Below are positions 1-10,134 of a stretch of 64,000 nucleotides of DNA, one piece after another. Below the pieces are notes generated by a model. That model made no database searches. It was given only the letters and a program-made list of their open reading frames with translations, and was not told the DNA's origin. Made by a program: the position numbers and the translations under genes. Each line of letters begins with the position of its first letter. The first letter of the stretch is position 1. The stretch covers positions 9,538,501 to 9,602,500 of the forward strand of contig JAPNXP010000001.1 of the NCBI GenBank assembly GCA_028753945.1, written 5' to 3'. The stretch comes from Hexactinellida sp. DTS-2022. Taxonomy: Eukaryota > Porifera > Hexactinellida.

Positions 1-90
1 CAAACTAAATCTAGGCGCGCAGAAAATTTTGCATGGCTGAAAGCCTGGTAAGGGGCATATGTAAACAACCATTAATGTAATAAATATAGC

Positions 91-160
91 TACAGTAGAA
101 CTCGGTTAATACGTACCACCCTGGGAAACAAGAAAAAGAACGTATTAACCGAGAATCCGA
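91..160 (+). repeat. pogo/Tigger-like terminal repeat fragment
   Basis: The stretch starts CAGTAGAACTCGGTTAATACG and soon carries a mirrored GTATTAACCGAG. This resembles the 'ctccgcttaat' type ends seen at many other places in this window (for example 23858, 25362, 40497). It is a short remnant with no coding capacity. Confidence 0.45.
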
Positions 161-1380
161 GATACATCTTATCTCATTGCATAATCCAAGGCGAAATACT
201 GACTTGTTCAATTATATGAATGTAGGGTCCTCCTGTCCTGGCTATACAAGTCTTTAACGGTGTTCGTACAGGCGAATAATTGAGATTTTCGGTAAATAGC
301 TTTATGTTATAGAAAATATTTTTTTTACAAATAAATATACCTCGATATCTTATTTTACTATAACCATACGAATTCTTCTTAAAAATATTCGGTAACACCG
401 ATAATTACGTCATTTAACACCTCCATATATGGATTAAATGTTATTTCCCCGATTTGAGTGAAAAAATTCACTGAATATCCGGGATAATATTTGAATTAAT
501 TCTACATGGTTTAATGCTAGTGCACTCATAATTTTTATATATTTCAAATAAATTATTATCGATAATATAATAATAAAATTTTTACCCCTTGGAATTCCGC
601 AAGCCTATTTTCCAGTCTATATTTCTCAGTATACTCATTATATAATAATTTTCTTTTTAGCGTATATATTATTTTTTCTAATAATTTAAGTTATGATGAA
701 TTTTATTGTTATTTTTTGTTTATTATTTTCTCTATGGAGCTTGACAATTATATCTAAATTCTAAATGATATCTGATGGTATTTCTCTAATTGAATTTATA
801 CTATTTTTGGAAGTTTTTGAAATATTGTTTGAGTCACTGAAATCACTTCATGGAATACTAAGGTATATTTATAAATTTATTTTTGCTTATCTAGTCGATT
901 ATTATTTGATCAGCTAACTGAGTATTAATAATTTATTCGAACTTTCATTCAGTGTTGTCGGGCAATATTATTCGAATATTTATACGTTGAGCTCGCTGAA
1001 TATTAGTTACTTATTTATTCCCTTAGCTCGCTAATTATTATTCGAATATATATTCATTTGCTCGCAAAGTATTATCCGACTAATTATCAGCTCTGCTCAC
1101 CTATTAGGACTTGACAATTGGGTATTCAAGTTTCGCTTGGTCACTTAGGAATTTCTTCCATATAAAACTCTATTTTGATATCCTATTGTATGTGCGTCTA
1201 TGTAGAAATTGAAAGCATTATTGTGACAAAATAGGAACTTGTGATGGAATTCACACCTAGATTATTTATCAAACCATAATTACTGATATTTTGTAACACT
1301 AAAACTCGGAATATATGACTAAAAGAATATTGAACAAAGAATTATAACTGCAACAAAACTACAACTAACTTAATATAGTC
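161..1380. other. AT-rich spacer, no gene seen
   Basis: The sequence is very AT-rich with many stops in all frames. A loose repetition of 'ctcgct-aatatt-attcgaatatt' occurs around 940-1080. I see no convincing exon or RNA gene. Confidence 0.5.
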
Positions 1381-2089
1381 CAGCGGCATAGCTATAAAAT
1401 TTCAAAGGATTGTTCATTTTTTTGATAAAAGCACCAAAATTTGTACACATATATACTTTGATGTAGTGCGAACATTTTTGGATGTTGCGGTAATTGAAAG
1501 AGTGTCTATATCGGCCATAACAGCTCGTCAAAGTTAACACGTCCGATAGTGTTCGCCGGACTTGTTTCCCATAAAAACCTGTTCAAATTAAGTTATATCG
1601 TCTTCTAGATTCACCGTGATTTACCATAAATATGGAATAATTTATCAAATCACGTTTTACAGGGTCGGTATGTGTATAATTATACTCAAGTAGTTGAGTG
1701 GAGTCGAAAGAGGGGTCACTCGATTGGGTAAGGACACAATTGGAGAATTGAATTTTTGACACATTCCTGGTACATTCCCGCGTTGCTATGGAAAAAAAAA
1801 CTTCCAAATATGGTCATGTGATATATCAAATTATCGGAAATTTTACTTGGAAACCGAATTCAACAATAAAAAGACGATATAACTTAATTTGAACAAGTTT
1901 TTATGGGGAACAAGTCCGGCGAACACTATCGGACGTGGTTAGTGGTTACTTTGGCGAGCTGTCATGGCCGATATAGACACTCTTTCAATTGCCTCAATAT
2001 CCAAAAATGTTCGCACTACATGAAAGTATAAGTGGACAAATTTTGGTGCTTTTATCAAAAAAATGAACAATTGTATGGTTGTGCCGCTG
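1381..2089. mobile_element. foldback-type DNA element, CAGCGGCA ends
   Basis: The left end CAGCGGCATA and right end TGCCGCTG are terminal inverted repeats. The two arms (about 1381-1609 and 1872-2089) are imperfect reverse complements over roughly 220 bp, including matching 'ttttttgataaaagcacc' and 'gttcgccggacttg' blocks. The CAG...CTG termini resemble hAT elements, but the flanking 8-mers do not match, so I see no clear target-site duplication. There is no transposase ORF; it is non-autonomous. The central part (about 1735-1850) recurs inverted at the end of the window. Confidence 0.7.
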
Positions 2090-2097
2090 CATTAATA

Positions 2098-2931
2098 CAA
2101 CTGCAAACAAGTAATACAAACAATGGGTGGATGTTGCACGAAAAACATTACAAACGTAGAGCTTGCTCCTCTAATTTCAAACAGAACTACATATGAATAC
2201 TGGAGGAAGTTTGGGTGTCGTGATGCACGAAGACATACGACACATTGTGGGATCTGTCGAGACATGTGACAGAGCATGAACCTCCTGTGAAGGACACATT
2301 CATTGATTTTGTTATTAAAACATACTTAACGATAAAATTAAAGTATTTTAGTTGTCACCTACTCACTTAAACCAAATACTAACTGAGTTATGCCGATAGT
2401 TTTCTAGAGTATGTACTAACCGAATTAAAATAAATAAATAATATTACTTGGGAATATAAATTGGTACGTCTATTCCGAGGTTAACTCCGGAATGTAATCT
2501 TCAAAGCAAAAATATCTCCCAAGATGCGACAAATCTATATTATTAAAACTCGACTGTTGTTCGTGTTTGTGCGTTGTCCAATTAAGCGATTAACCGGTGT
2601 CCCAATTAAGCGGAGTCTAATGTATATTTTTAAAAAGGTATTTGCTTAGGACATAAATATGTATTTTAAAACAAATTGATAGGCAAATTCCACTTTTATT
2701 GTATTTTATGTGAAAAAACTAAATATACAGTGAAATCCGCTTAATCTCGAGGCGGATAAATGGATCAAGATGCCTACTCCCAAATCCCAAAGAGTCAAGA
2801 TTAAGCGGTTTCCAATGTATTGGCAATGGGATTACTATTGAATCCCTTATTTAGCGATCTTTATTATCTGGCTGAGGTTTTAATTCGTAATCAGCATAAT
2901 TGTTCACGTTATCTAACATTTGGAAGTTAGT
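2098..2931. other. spacer with Helitron-like and pogo-like fragments
   Basis: A Helitron-type 5' end (TCTATATTATTAAAACTCG) begins at 2534. It runs directly into pogo-like motifs, 'ccaattaagcggagtc' near 2603 and 'cagtgaaatccgcttaatc' near 2728. These look like overlapping decayed insertions. No gene is supported. Confidence 0.45.
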
Positions 2932-2939
2932 CTCTAAGT

Positions 2940-3423
2940 CAGGGGTTCGCAAACTTTTGCAGCATACCAGCCACAATTTGGTAGGGACATATCATTACTG
3001 GCCGCATCTATTAAAATTGTATTTTCGATGAAACTATTGGTTTCTAGCCTTACTATACGTACAAGAATCCTAGTGGATCCAGAAATGGTCAAAAGGGGGT
3101 GCCCAAGAAACAAAATGAGAGAATTAAAAGGGGGTCTCGGGGCTTGCCCCAGAATTTTTTTGACTAATACTATATGTCTATAGTTCACTGGTGTTGGTAG
3201 AATAAAATTAGCTAGTAAACTGTGTACACGTTAATTAAATTGTAGTTAGAGTAAATATGGCAATCTTATAGTATCTAGCTCTAGATTCTAAAACAAAAAT
3301 ATATAGAATTTCAAGTATTAAAGTAAGTTAGAAATTTCCTTAAAATGTACCAAAAATTCAAAATTGTCCTCGTAGAACATTTTTAGGCATTGTTGCTACC
3401 GGCCGCGCTAAAGCGAACCCCTG
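2940..3423. mobile_element. hAT-type MITE, 484 bp
   Basis: Ends are CAGGGGTTCGC and GCGAACCCCTG, perfect 11-bp inverted repeats typical of hAT elements. The 8-bp flanks are ctctaagt (2932-2939) and ctctaggt (3424-3431), an 8-bp target-site duplication with one mismatch. It is non-coding. A relative with nested insertions sits at 41877-43259, and interior sequence can be aligned between the two. Confidence 0.85.
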
Positions 3424-3429
3424 CTCTAG

Positions 3430-3620
3430 GTTCATTCAAAATTTTCATATTTGTAAACAACAACAAATACAAAATATTAAAAATTCATAAATGCGAAATT
3501 GGTAACCAGGATACTTGTCTACATATTAAAGCATTTGGAAATTAATAAATATATCCAACTTAAATGCGGATTTCATACCCCTATCACTTATTAATACAAT
3601 CCGGACAAACAAACAAACAA
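3430..3620 (-). repeat. decayed Helitron-like fragment
   Basis: It contains the 'aacaacaacaaata', 'aaatgcgaaatt', 'aatacaatccggacaaac' landmarks of the tandem-array elements at 7203-8461 and 19012-19787, in the same orientation. It is followed by a (CAAA)n tract. It has a single monomer and no hairpin end. Confidence 0.6.
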
Positions 3621-3769
3621 ATACCAAGATTCACCAAGATTTTTTGGAGTTACACCACGATTCGGGTCGTTCTCGGCCGCTGCAGTGTTGAGTTACACCA
3701 AGGTCTCAACCTTAAAAAAACCCTAAACAAACAAACAAACAAACAAACCAAAAATATATTATTCGTTGA

Positions 3770-3935
3770 AATCGAAATTGAATTCCATGAAATTCATTTT
3801 CATTTAATTCGATTTCATTAAATTCATTTTCATTAATTAAATTCGATTTTATGAAATTCAATTCTTTAAAATTAATTTCTTGAAAATGAATTTCATGAAA
3901 TTCATTTTCAAGAATTGAATTTCATGAAATTATGG
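3770..3935. repeat. self-complementary GAATTTCATGAAATTC-rich tract
   Basis: The tract is built from alternating 'gaaattcattttca' and 'tgaaaatgaatttc' blocks, so it is both repetitive and able to fold on itself. No coding sense is visible. Its origin is unknown; local amplification of a short palindrome is likely. Confidence 0.6.
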
Positions 3936-4700
3936 GACGAGCTACTCAGTGTCCAGCAGGACACTAAGTGGGCCGAGCTATACTGTGTTAAAATTTTGTC
4001 AACCATTTCATATTTGGTATATTATTCAAATTAATGTTGGTGTTCCCACCAGTGCTCCACCTATGGCACCGCGTTGCCCCGCCACTGTTTGTCTGTTTGT
4101 TTGTCCAGATTGTGTTAAAGAGGTAGGGGAATAGAAATCACATTTTAGTTGAGTTAGGAACAGCACACTCATGTAACGCTACACCATGGGATAAACACGC
4201 ACATAGATAGGAAGGTCAGAGCTGCAAACCTATCTATAAGTAATATAGGGTTGGTAGAGTTGGTACTTATCAGTATAATTGAACTTAAGTAACTATTAAG
4301 CCACCACCTCAAGTTTTCTGGTAGCTAAAGAATAAACAATGGCCGGTGTAACAAACCACTGATGGATTAATAAACTTATGATGCAGAAAACAATAACAAA
4401 CAATGCAACGAAAAATATAATTTACACAGTAAATAATCAATAATTTATGGTGGAATAGTTAAGCCACCAAAGGCAAAAATTGGTGGCTTAAGAAAGATTT
4501 TTGGTGCCTAACGCCACCAAACCACCAAATTTATCGAGCACTGCACTGTGTTCGCGTTATTACTTGAGTCATGATAAAATTTGTGTGGTTTATCAAAACT
4601 TTAATTTGAGAGCATAATCTCTACTTACTGTAAGGGTGCAAATTAACCGTATAGATATTAGATAGTCCACAAAAAAACTATTTTGGTAAATACTATGAAT
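3936..4700. other. spacer, no gene seen
   Basis: There are short unrelated open frames only. A small 'ggtggcttaa' / 'ttaagccacc' inverted pair near 4300-4510 hints at another decayed MITE. Confidence 0.4.
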
Positions 4701-4860
4701 TTACTTATACAACGATCATCGCCGTTTGTATTAAAAAACCTGGCTAGTTTCTAGCGATGGTGTTTTTCTAAACATAGAAAAAACAATCGCTAGAAATTAG
4801 CCAGGTTTTTTAATACAAACGCCGATGATCGGTGATAGCGACGATCGCTGTATAAGTAAA
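4701..4860. mobile_element. hairpin MITE, TTTACTTAT ends (copy 1)
   Basis: Almost the whole 160 bp folds back: the left arm TTTACTTATAC...CGATCATCG...TTTGTATTAAAAAACC is mirrored on the right up to GTATAAGTAAA. A second copy is at 14490-14636. It is non-coding, and the flanks do not show a clear target-site duplication. Confidence 0.8.
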
Positions 4861-4886
4861 CTCAAATACTATATATCAAATTTCAC

Positions 4887-5258
4887 TTAGGCCATATTAA
4901 ATAAATAACTTGTTCATCATCCCCGTCCATCCCAATTTTACCCTCCGTCCGTATATTTTATTATTATCTTGGGGACCTAATCGTAAAAATCTTTTCTAGA
5001 AACTTGTGTAAAGTACTCCTAATGTATCAATTTTTAATAAATATGGTATTCAGGGCATTATTTGTATTTTTATTTCATTGTCATGTGAATTTCTAATTAA
5101 ATTAAATATTAAATATTTATTGTTTGGCATAGTATAATGTTATTTGCATATTAATGGGAATAAAATATAAAATAAAAAACCGTTGAGCGTCCGTATTTTG
5201 AAACTATTTTCTGAAAAATCCGGATGATAAACAATTAACTTATTTTACCTGGCCTAAT
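4887..5258. mobile_element. MITE with TTAGGCCA ends (copy 1)
   Basis: The left end TTAGGCCATATTAAATAAATAAC is mirrored by the right end ...TTATTTTACCTGGCCTAA, with 'atcatcc' and 'ggatgat' just inside. A second copy lies in reverse orientation at about 42163-42505, nested in a hAT element. It is non-coding, about 372 bp. Confidence 0.75.
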
Positions 5259-5441
5259 ATCAGTATGTACTAAATAAAAAATTTCAGAATTGTAATTATA
5301 TTTCCATTGGATAATATTACTAATGAGTCATGACTATCATATGACACATAGTATGCATCATTACTGATAGAGAGAGAGACTGCCTACTAATTAGTATTTA
5401 GATATTTCAACAGGCATTTAGATCTAATCAAGTTATATTCA

Positions 5442-6701
5442 ATGGCAAGTATCACAAGCTTCCCTAATCAAATAAAAGAAACTCGAAAGAGTATTCAGGA
5501 GAGCTTCAAAAGGTCGCACGAAGCTCTCTGCGAGAGAGAGAATATACTCCTGTCTCGAGTTAATGAAATAGAGAGAGAGCATTATAGGAAAACTAGAAAT
5601 ATGCGAGATTTAGTGGATTCTCTAAATAACATGAAATCTCTGAGCTCAAGCACACTCAAATCTAATGAAGTCACCCAATTGCGAGAAGTAGTTTCCGATG
5701 CGATTGACAACACGATAGCAGGACTAACAGCTGATACAGATAGTATCGAGTTCGAGTGGGACAGTCTATTCGAGATTGACATTGAACAGCTAGGCAGTAT
5801 TAAGCTTAACGGTCATACTAACATATCTTCAACCCGTACCTTCTCTCCTCAAGTGAAGCCTGTTGTACCGGACTACAAGGCTAAACGGCTGCCTACTGCT
5901 TACTGCTGCAAGAAATATTCTGATCAGAAAACTCCAGGAGAAATGAATAATCCTAAAAGTATAGCAGTGCACAACCAAACTGGACACATTTACATAGCGG
6001 ATATGAACAATCATCGAGTACAAGTATTTACCTGTAACGGAGACTATCTTTTCATGTTCAATGAACATATGAGCCAACCACGAGGTATATGTGTGACTCA
6101 TAATAGAGTATTAGTTTCCCAATACAGTGGGCATTCTGTCAATATATACGAGCTAGAAGGCAAACTAATCAAGCGTGTTGGTAGCAGAGGGAGTAGAGAA
6201 GCTCAGTTCAGCTGTCCGTTTGGTCTGGATGTCTCTGAAACAACTAACAACATCTATGTGTGTGATTCTAATAACAACAGAGTCCAAATCTTCACTGAGG
6301 ATCTCAAGTTTCATTCCATTCTAGGAATAGGTGTGTTTAACCATCCACATGACATTAAGATTACACGAGACAGAGTATTGGTGCTAGATAAGAGTGATCC
6401 GTGTATGTTTGTGTTCAGTTCAAACCACCTTTTGACGAACAGACTGATAACTCGTGGCTCTGGTAAGCAAACAAACTATCCATACTGTTTCGACATAGAC
6501 AGAGAATACAACATCATTATGAGTGATTACTGGGACCACTGTGTGTATGTATTCAATAAAGATGGGGAAGAGATACACAGGATTGGGAAGAATGGTCAGG
6601 GCATCGGGGAGTTCATTAGTCCGTATGGAATAGTGCTGGATAACACAGGACGGATTGTAGTCGTGTGTCAGAAGGATACTGCTTGTCTGCAATTCTTCTA
6701 A
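5442..6701 (+). CDS. NHL-repeat protein, TRIM-like without RING/B-box
   Basis: This is a 419-residue single-exon protein. Residues about 5-115 are charged and predicted coiled coil, with many Glu/Arg/Lys and regular Leu/Ile. Residues about 165-419 contain six NHL blades; each has a hydrophobic strand, a [YV]-[IV]-x-D-like core and an R/C-V-x-V-F ending such as NNHRVQVF, NNNRVQIF and DHCVYVF. The last ends at the stop as LQFF. Six blades form a closed beta-propeller that in TRIM-NHL proteins binds RNA or protein. No RING or B-box cysteines are present, so ubiquitin-ligase activity is not supported. The ATG at 5442 is the first in frame. A GA-rich tract lies about 70 bp upstream. Proteins of this shape form large families in some sponges, which is recalled knowledge and not checked. 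Confidence 0.88.
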   Translation: MASITSFPNQIKETRKSIQESFKRSHEALCERENILLSRVNEIEREHYRKTRNMRDLVDSLNNMKSLSSSTLKSNEVTQLREVVSDAIDNTIAGLTADTDSIEFEWDSLFEIDIEQLGSIKLNGHTNISSTRTFSPQVKPVVPDYKAKRLPTAYCCKKYSDQKTPGEMNNPKSIAVHNQTGHIYIADMNNHRVQVFTCNGDYLFMFNEHMSQPRGICVTHNRVLVSQYSGHSVNIYELEGKLIKRVGSRGSREAQFSCPFGLDVSETTNNIYVCDSNNNRVQIFTEDLKFHSILGIGVFNHPHDIKITRDRVLVLDKSDPCMFVFSSNHLLTNRLITRGSGKQTNYPYCFDIDREYNIIMSDYWDHCVYVFNKDGEEIHRIGKNGQGIGEFISPYGIVLDNTGRIVVVCQKDTACLQFF

Positions 6702-6936
6702 CAGCATAATGGAGTAAACCATTCATACTAAGCTATATGACCCCTTTTACTACAAAGTATTGAGTGATGTATAATGAAACTATTTAGCGAATTATAATCA
6801 GTCAAATAGTTAGAATGTGATGCAGTAAGGGACTGGCCTCTCATGGGGTACCGGGTGGTGCCATTTAAAATCTCCTGAGAGGCGTATGTGCCATTGACAC
6901 AATGGGATGTAAGCCAGCCCAAGTCTATGAGTCATA

Positions 6937-6942
6937 AATAAA
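6937..6942 (+). promoter_or_regulatory. polyadenylation signal AATAAA of the NHL gene
   Basis: A canonical AATAAA lies about 235 bp after the NHL stop codon, with no other plus-strand gene between. Confidence 0.5.
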
Positions 6943-7202
6943 TCTTTTAGGTAAATAGCCAACTCCTAATAGTTAATTATAGTACTTCATTAATATCTAT
7001 AAAAATATCTATGTATCTATAAAACAACTAACTTGCATATTTTGTTAACAATAAATATTCATATAATAATTTTGTATGCCACAAGTACCTACTCTCTATC
7101 TCATATAGAAATAAGTTCCATTTCTCAATAACAAATTTGTATGATAGGGGTAAACAAACAAATATGCAATCAGTGAGATCACTACAAGTACCTTAATATT
7201 AT

Positions 7203-8461
7203 ACGAGCCCTTCGGTCTCGGTCGCTTTGCGACAGATCGGTGCTACGCACCTCAAGTTAACGGCCGCTGTGCGGCCTTACTCCTCACCCTTTCTACCATG
7301 GAAATGGTAGATAGGGACGTTATGATTTTGATTTTCATTAATTTGTTTACCTATTTGTGCCATAACAACAACAACAAATACTCATATTAGAATTTTATAA
7401 ATGCGAAATTCGTGTTCAGCACACTTGTTTACTTATAATACCTATTGAAAGTTAACTTCTAGGTTGATTTTGAATTTTCATTAAATTGTTTAGCTATTTT
7501 GAGTAAACAACAACAACAACAACAAATATTCATATTAGAAAATTTAAACGCGAAATTCGTGTTCGGCATACTTGTTTACCTATAATACCCGTTGAAAGCT
7601 AACTTCTAGGTTGATTTTGAATTTTCATTAATTTGTTTAGCTATTTTGAGTAAACAACAACAACAACAACAACAAATATTCATATTAGAAAATTTAAACG
7701 CGAAATTCGTGTTCGGCATACTTGTTTACCTATAATACCCGTTGAAAGCTAACTTCTAGGTTGATTTTGAATTTTCATTAATTTCTTTACCTATTTTGTG
7801 TCAACAACAACAACAAATATTAATATGATAAATTTATAAACGCGAAATTCGAAATCAGCATACTTGTTTACCTATAATGCCCGTTGAAAGCAAACTTCTA
7901 GGTTGATTTTGAATTTCATTAATTTGTTTACCTATTTTGTGTAAACAACAACAACAAATATTAATATGATAAATTTATAAACGCGAAATTCGAAATCAGC
8001 ATACTTGTTTACCTATAATACCCGTTGAAAGCAAACTTCTAGGTTGATTTTGAATTTCATTAATTTGTTTACCTATTTTGTGTAAACAACAACAATAAAT
8101 ATTCATATCATAAATTTGTAAATGCGAAATTCGTGTTCAGCATACTTGTTTACCTATAATACCCGTTGGAAGCTAACTTCTAGGTTGATTTTGAATTTCA
8201 TTAATTTGTTTACCTATTTTGTGTAAACAACAACAATAAATATTCATATCATAAATTTGTAAATGCGAAATTCGTGTTCAGCATACTTGTTTACCCCTTA
8301 TAACTTTTGTTTACCAATTATAACATTTGAAAGTTAGTTTATATCTCATATATAAATGCGGTTTCTATTCCCCCATCACTTTAATACAATCCGGACAAAC
8401 AAACAAACAAACACACACACACACACACAAACACATAACAATCGAGATTTAATAATATAGA
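7203..8461 (-). mobile_element. Helitron/Helentron-like element with tandem core
   Basis: Read on the minus strand, it begins A|TCTATATTATTAAATCTCG followed by (TTTG)n and TCCGGATTG, a Helitron-type 5' end. It continues through about seven tandem monomers of 141-151 bp and ends in a run of small GC-rich hairpins at 7204-7276. Each monomer has 'ttgtttacctattttgtg', 'aacaacaacaaata', 'aaacgcgaaattcg' and 'cccgttgaaagc' landmarks. There is no Rep/helicase ORF, so it is non-autonomous. The 5' block, tandem core and 3' hairpins match the plan of Helentron-derived interspersed elements. The 3' end (CTCGT) is not a canonical CTRR, so the assignment is inference. Confidence 0.65.
7204..7276. repeat. 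cluster of four short hairpins
   Basis: Within 73 bp there are CGAGccctTCGGtCTCG, GTCGC-TTT-GCGAC (7221-7233), GGTGC-TAC-GCACC (7239-7251) and GGCCGC-TGT-GCGGCC (7262-7276). The block is repeated base for base at 19013-19085. It forms the hairpin-bearing end of the Helitron-like element. Confidence 0.85.
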
Positions 8462-8482
8462 TTATACAGATTTACTCATACC

Positions 8483-8717
8483 CAGGCCTTCATCTAGCCC
8501 TAAGAGATCCGCGCACCCTAGGAAATGTTTATTTTACAATCGCACCCAAGTAGACCAAAAATAGCATATTTACCAAAAAAAGACCAAATTTAGTATTAAA
8601 AATACTCTGGGTGCGGACTGCGACCCAATTAATTCCAATTTCACGCACCCTTCCAGCATTTTCCTTAAAATCACGCACCCCTGGGTGCGTGCCGCGCACC
8701 CAGATGAAGAAGGCCTG
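8483..8717. mobile_element. hAT-type MITE, 235 bp
   Basis: The element starts CAGGCCTTCATCT and ends mirrored with AAGGCCTG. It is flanked by a perfect 8-bp target-site duplication ctcatacc (8475-8482 and 8718-8725). Interior 'gcgcaccc' and 'gggtgcg' motifs also pair. It is non-coding. Confidence 0.85.
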
Positions 8718-8725
8718 CTCATACC

Positions 8726-9414
8726 CCCCGCCCTCCCTTCCTGAGGCCGAGGTTCCTGATTGAATCCCTGGTGGTATATTACAACAGTTCAATAGAAACA
8801 TTGTATTTCACCCAGGTAATATTTTCAGCCTCTAGATTTAGTTTAAGCTCGCTCACACGGACTCACATGTGCTTAAAACACTAATTTGCATTACGTCTAT
8901 GGGAGCATCTCCCGATGTATGCGCCTGTAGGGCCTAGATGAAACCGTGGAAACACTGGCAACTTTCCAACCCATAGTCTCGCCAGTACATACACACTGAA
9001 ATGTCCCAATCTTAACTTGTAGCATTATATACATTATCAACTCCACTGTAATTTATAGAATTATTACAGTGTTGCTCCTCTTCCATAAGTCTCAGAATGG
9101 TGAAAGAGCAAAATAGCTCATATGTCAAGGTAGTTGAGAGGGCTCAACACATTATTGGAATATATACGGCTACAGATTTAAAGAATAGAGTGGCACGGCA
9201 ATGTTTCTTACCAGAAATATAATATCTAAGCTTAATCTTATCTCCTGAGTTACTGTCTATTATCAAGGATTCGCATATTAGAACAGAGAAAGGTTAATGA
9301 TTCGCCCCATACGAAATTGATTTATCAGAAATGCATTATTTAAGGGCATTCCTAATATCCAGGACGGGACGAGACGTAAAATCCAGATGCCTAAGTACGG
9401 TACGTAAGGTAATA
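8726..9414. other. spacer, no gene seen
   Basis: Mixed-composition sequence with no long open frame, no recognised RNA gene and no clear terminal repeats. Confidence 0.4.
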
Positions 9415-9584
9415 CAGTAAATCCCGTTATAACCAAGTCGTATAACGAAATAACAGCTTACAACGAAATGGAGATTTTCCCCAGAGTACTGAATACATTA
9501 ATTATTATCCGCTTAAAACGAACATCCGGATATAACGAAGGAATTTACAGATCCCAAACACTTCGTTATAACGAGAGGTCACTG
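9415..9584. mobile_element. pogo/mariner-like MITE, 170 bp
   Basis: Left end CAGTAAATCCCGTTATAACC and right end GTTATAACGAGAGGTCACTG are inverted repeats. Both sides carry TA, the usual target-site duplication of Tc1/mariner/pogo elements. It is non-coding. Confidence 0.75.
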
Positions 9585-9669
9585 TAGTAGGTTACCAAAT
9601 ATAGATATTTCCAATTCAGATGAGTCTAAAACAACCACATCAAAGTTTCTGGTATCGAAACAAAATCTA

Positions 9670-9890
9670 TATTGTTCAATATCAATTGTTTTATGTATGC
9701 TTGTCCGAATTGTATTAATTAAAGTGATTAGGGATTATAAAACACATAAAATTTAGGTAGAGACTAACTTTATTTACAAGTTTATAATATGAATATTTAT
9801 TGTTTTGTTTTTGTTAACAAAATAGGTAAACAAATTAATGGAATTTCAAAATGAACCTCGAGGCTAGCATTAAACAGGTATAATAGGTCA
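9670..9890 (+). repeat. decayed Helitron-like fragment
   Basis: This is an inverted copy of the 7203-8461 family. It shows 'tgtccgaattgtatta', 'agtgattagggattataaa', a 'gaatatttattgttttg' block and 'aggtaaacaaattaatgg' in that order. It carries only one degenerate monomer. Confidence 0.55.
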
Positions 9891-10134
9891 AGTAAGTCGG
9901 TCGTATGGCCCCCTGTGGGTCACATACATTCATAGGGGCCACAAGTAAAATTCGAACAGTTGGGGAGTCACTAGGAGTATTAGCCTATTAGGCCTATATT
10001 ATTAAAAATGGATTATGTCCTTAATTTATATGTAAATGGTTTTGCCTACAGTTTCTGACAAAAGAAAATTTAGGAGGATAACATGGTTTAGAAGAGTTGT
10101 GGAAGGGATGCCTAAACACAATAAAATTTGATAA

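Noticed and set aside
7321-8300. CRISPR-like regular repeats
   Set aside because: Monomers are about 145 bp and contiguous, without unique spacers, in a eukaryotic transposon. Not a CRISPR array.
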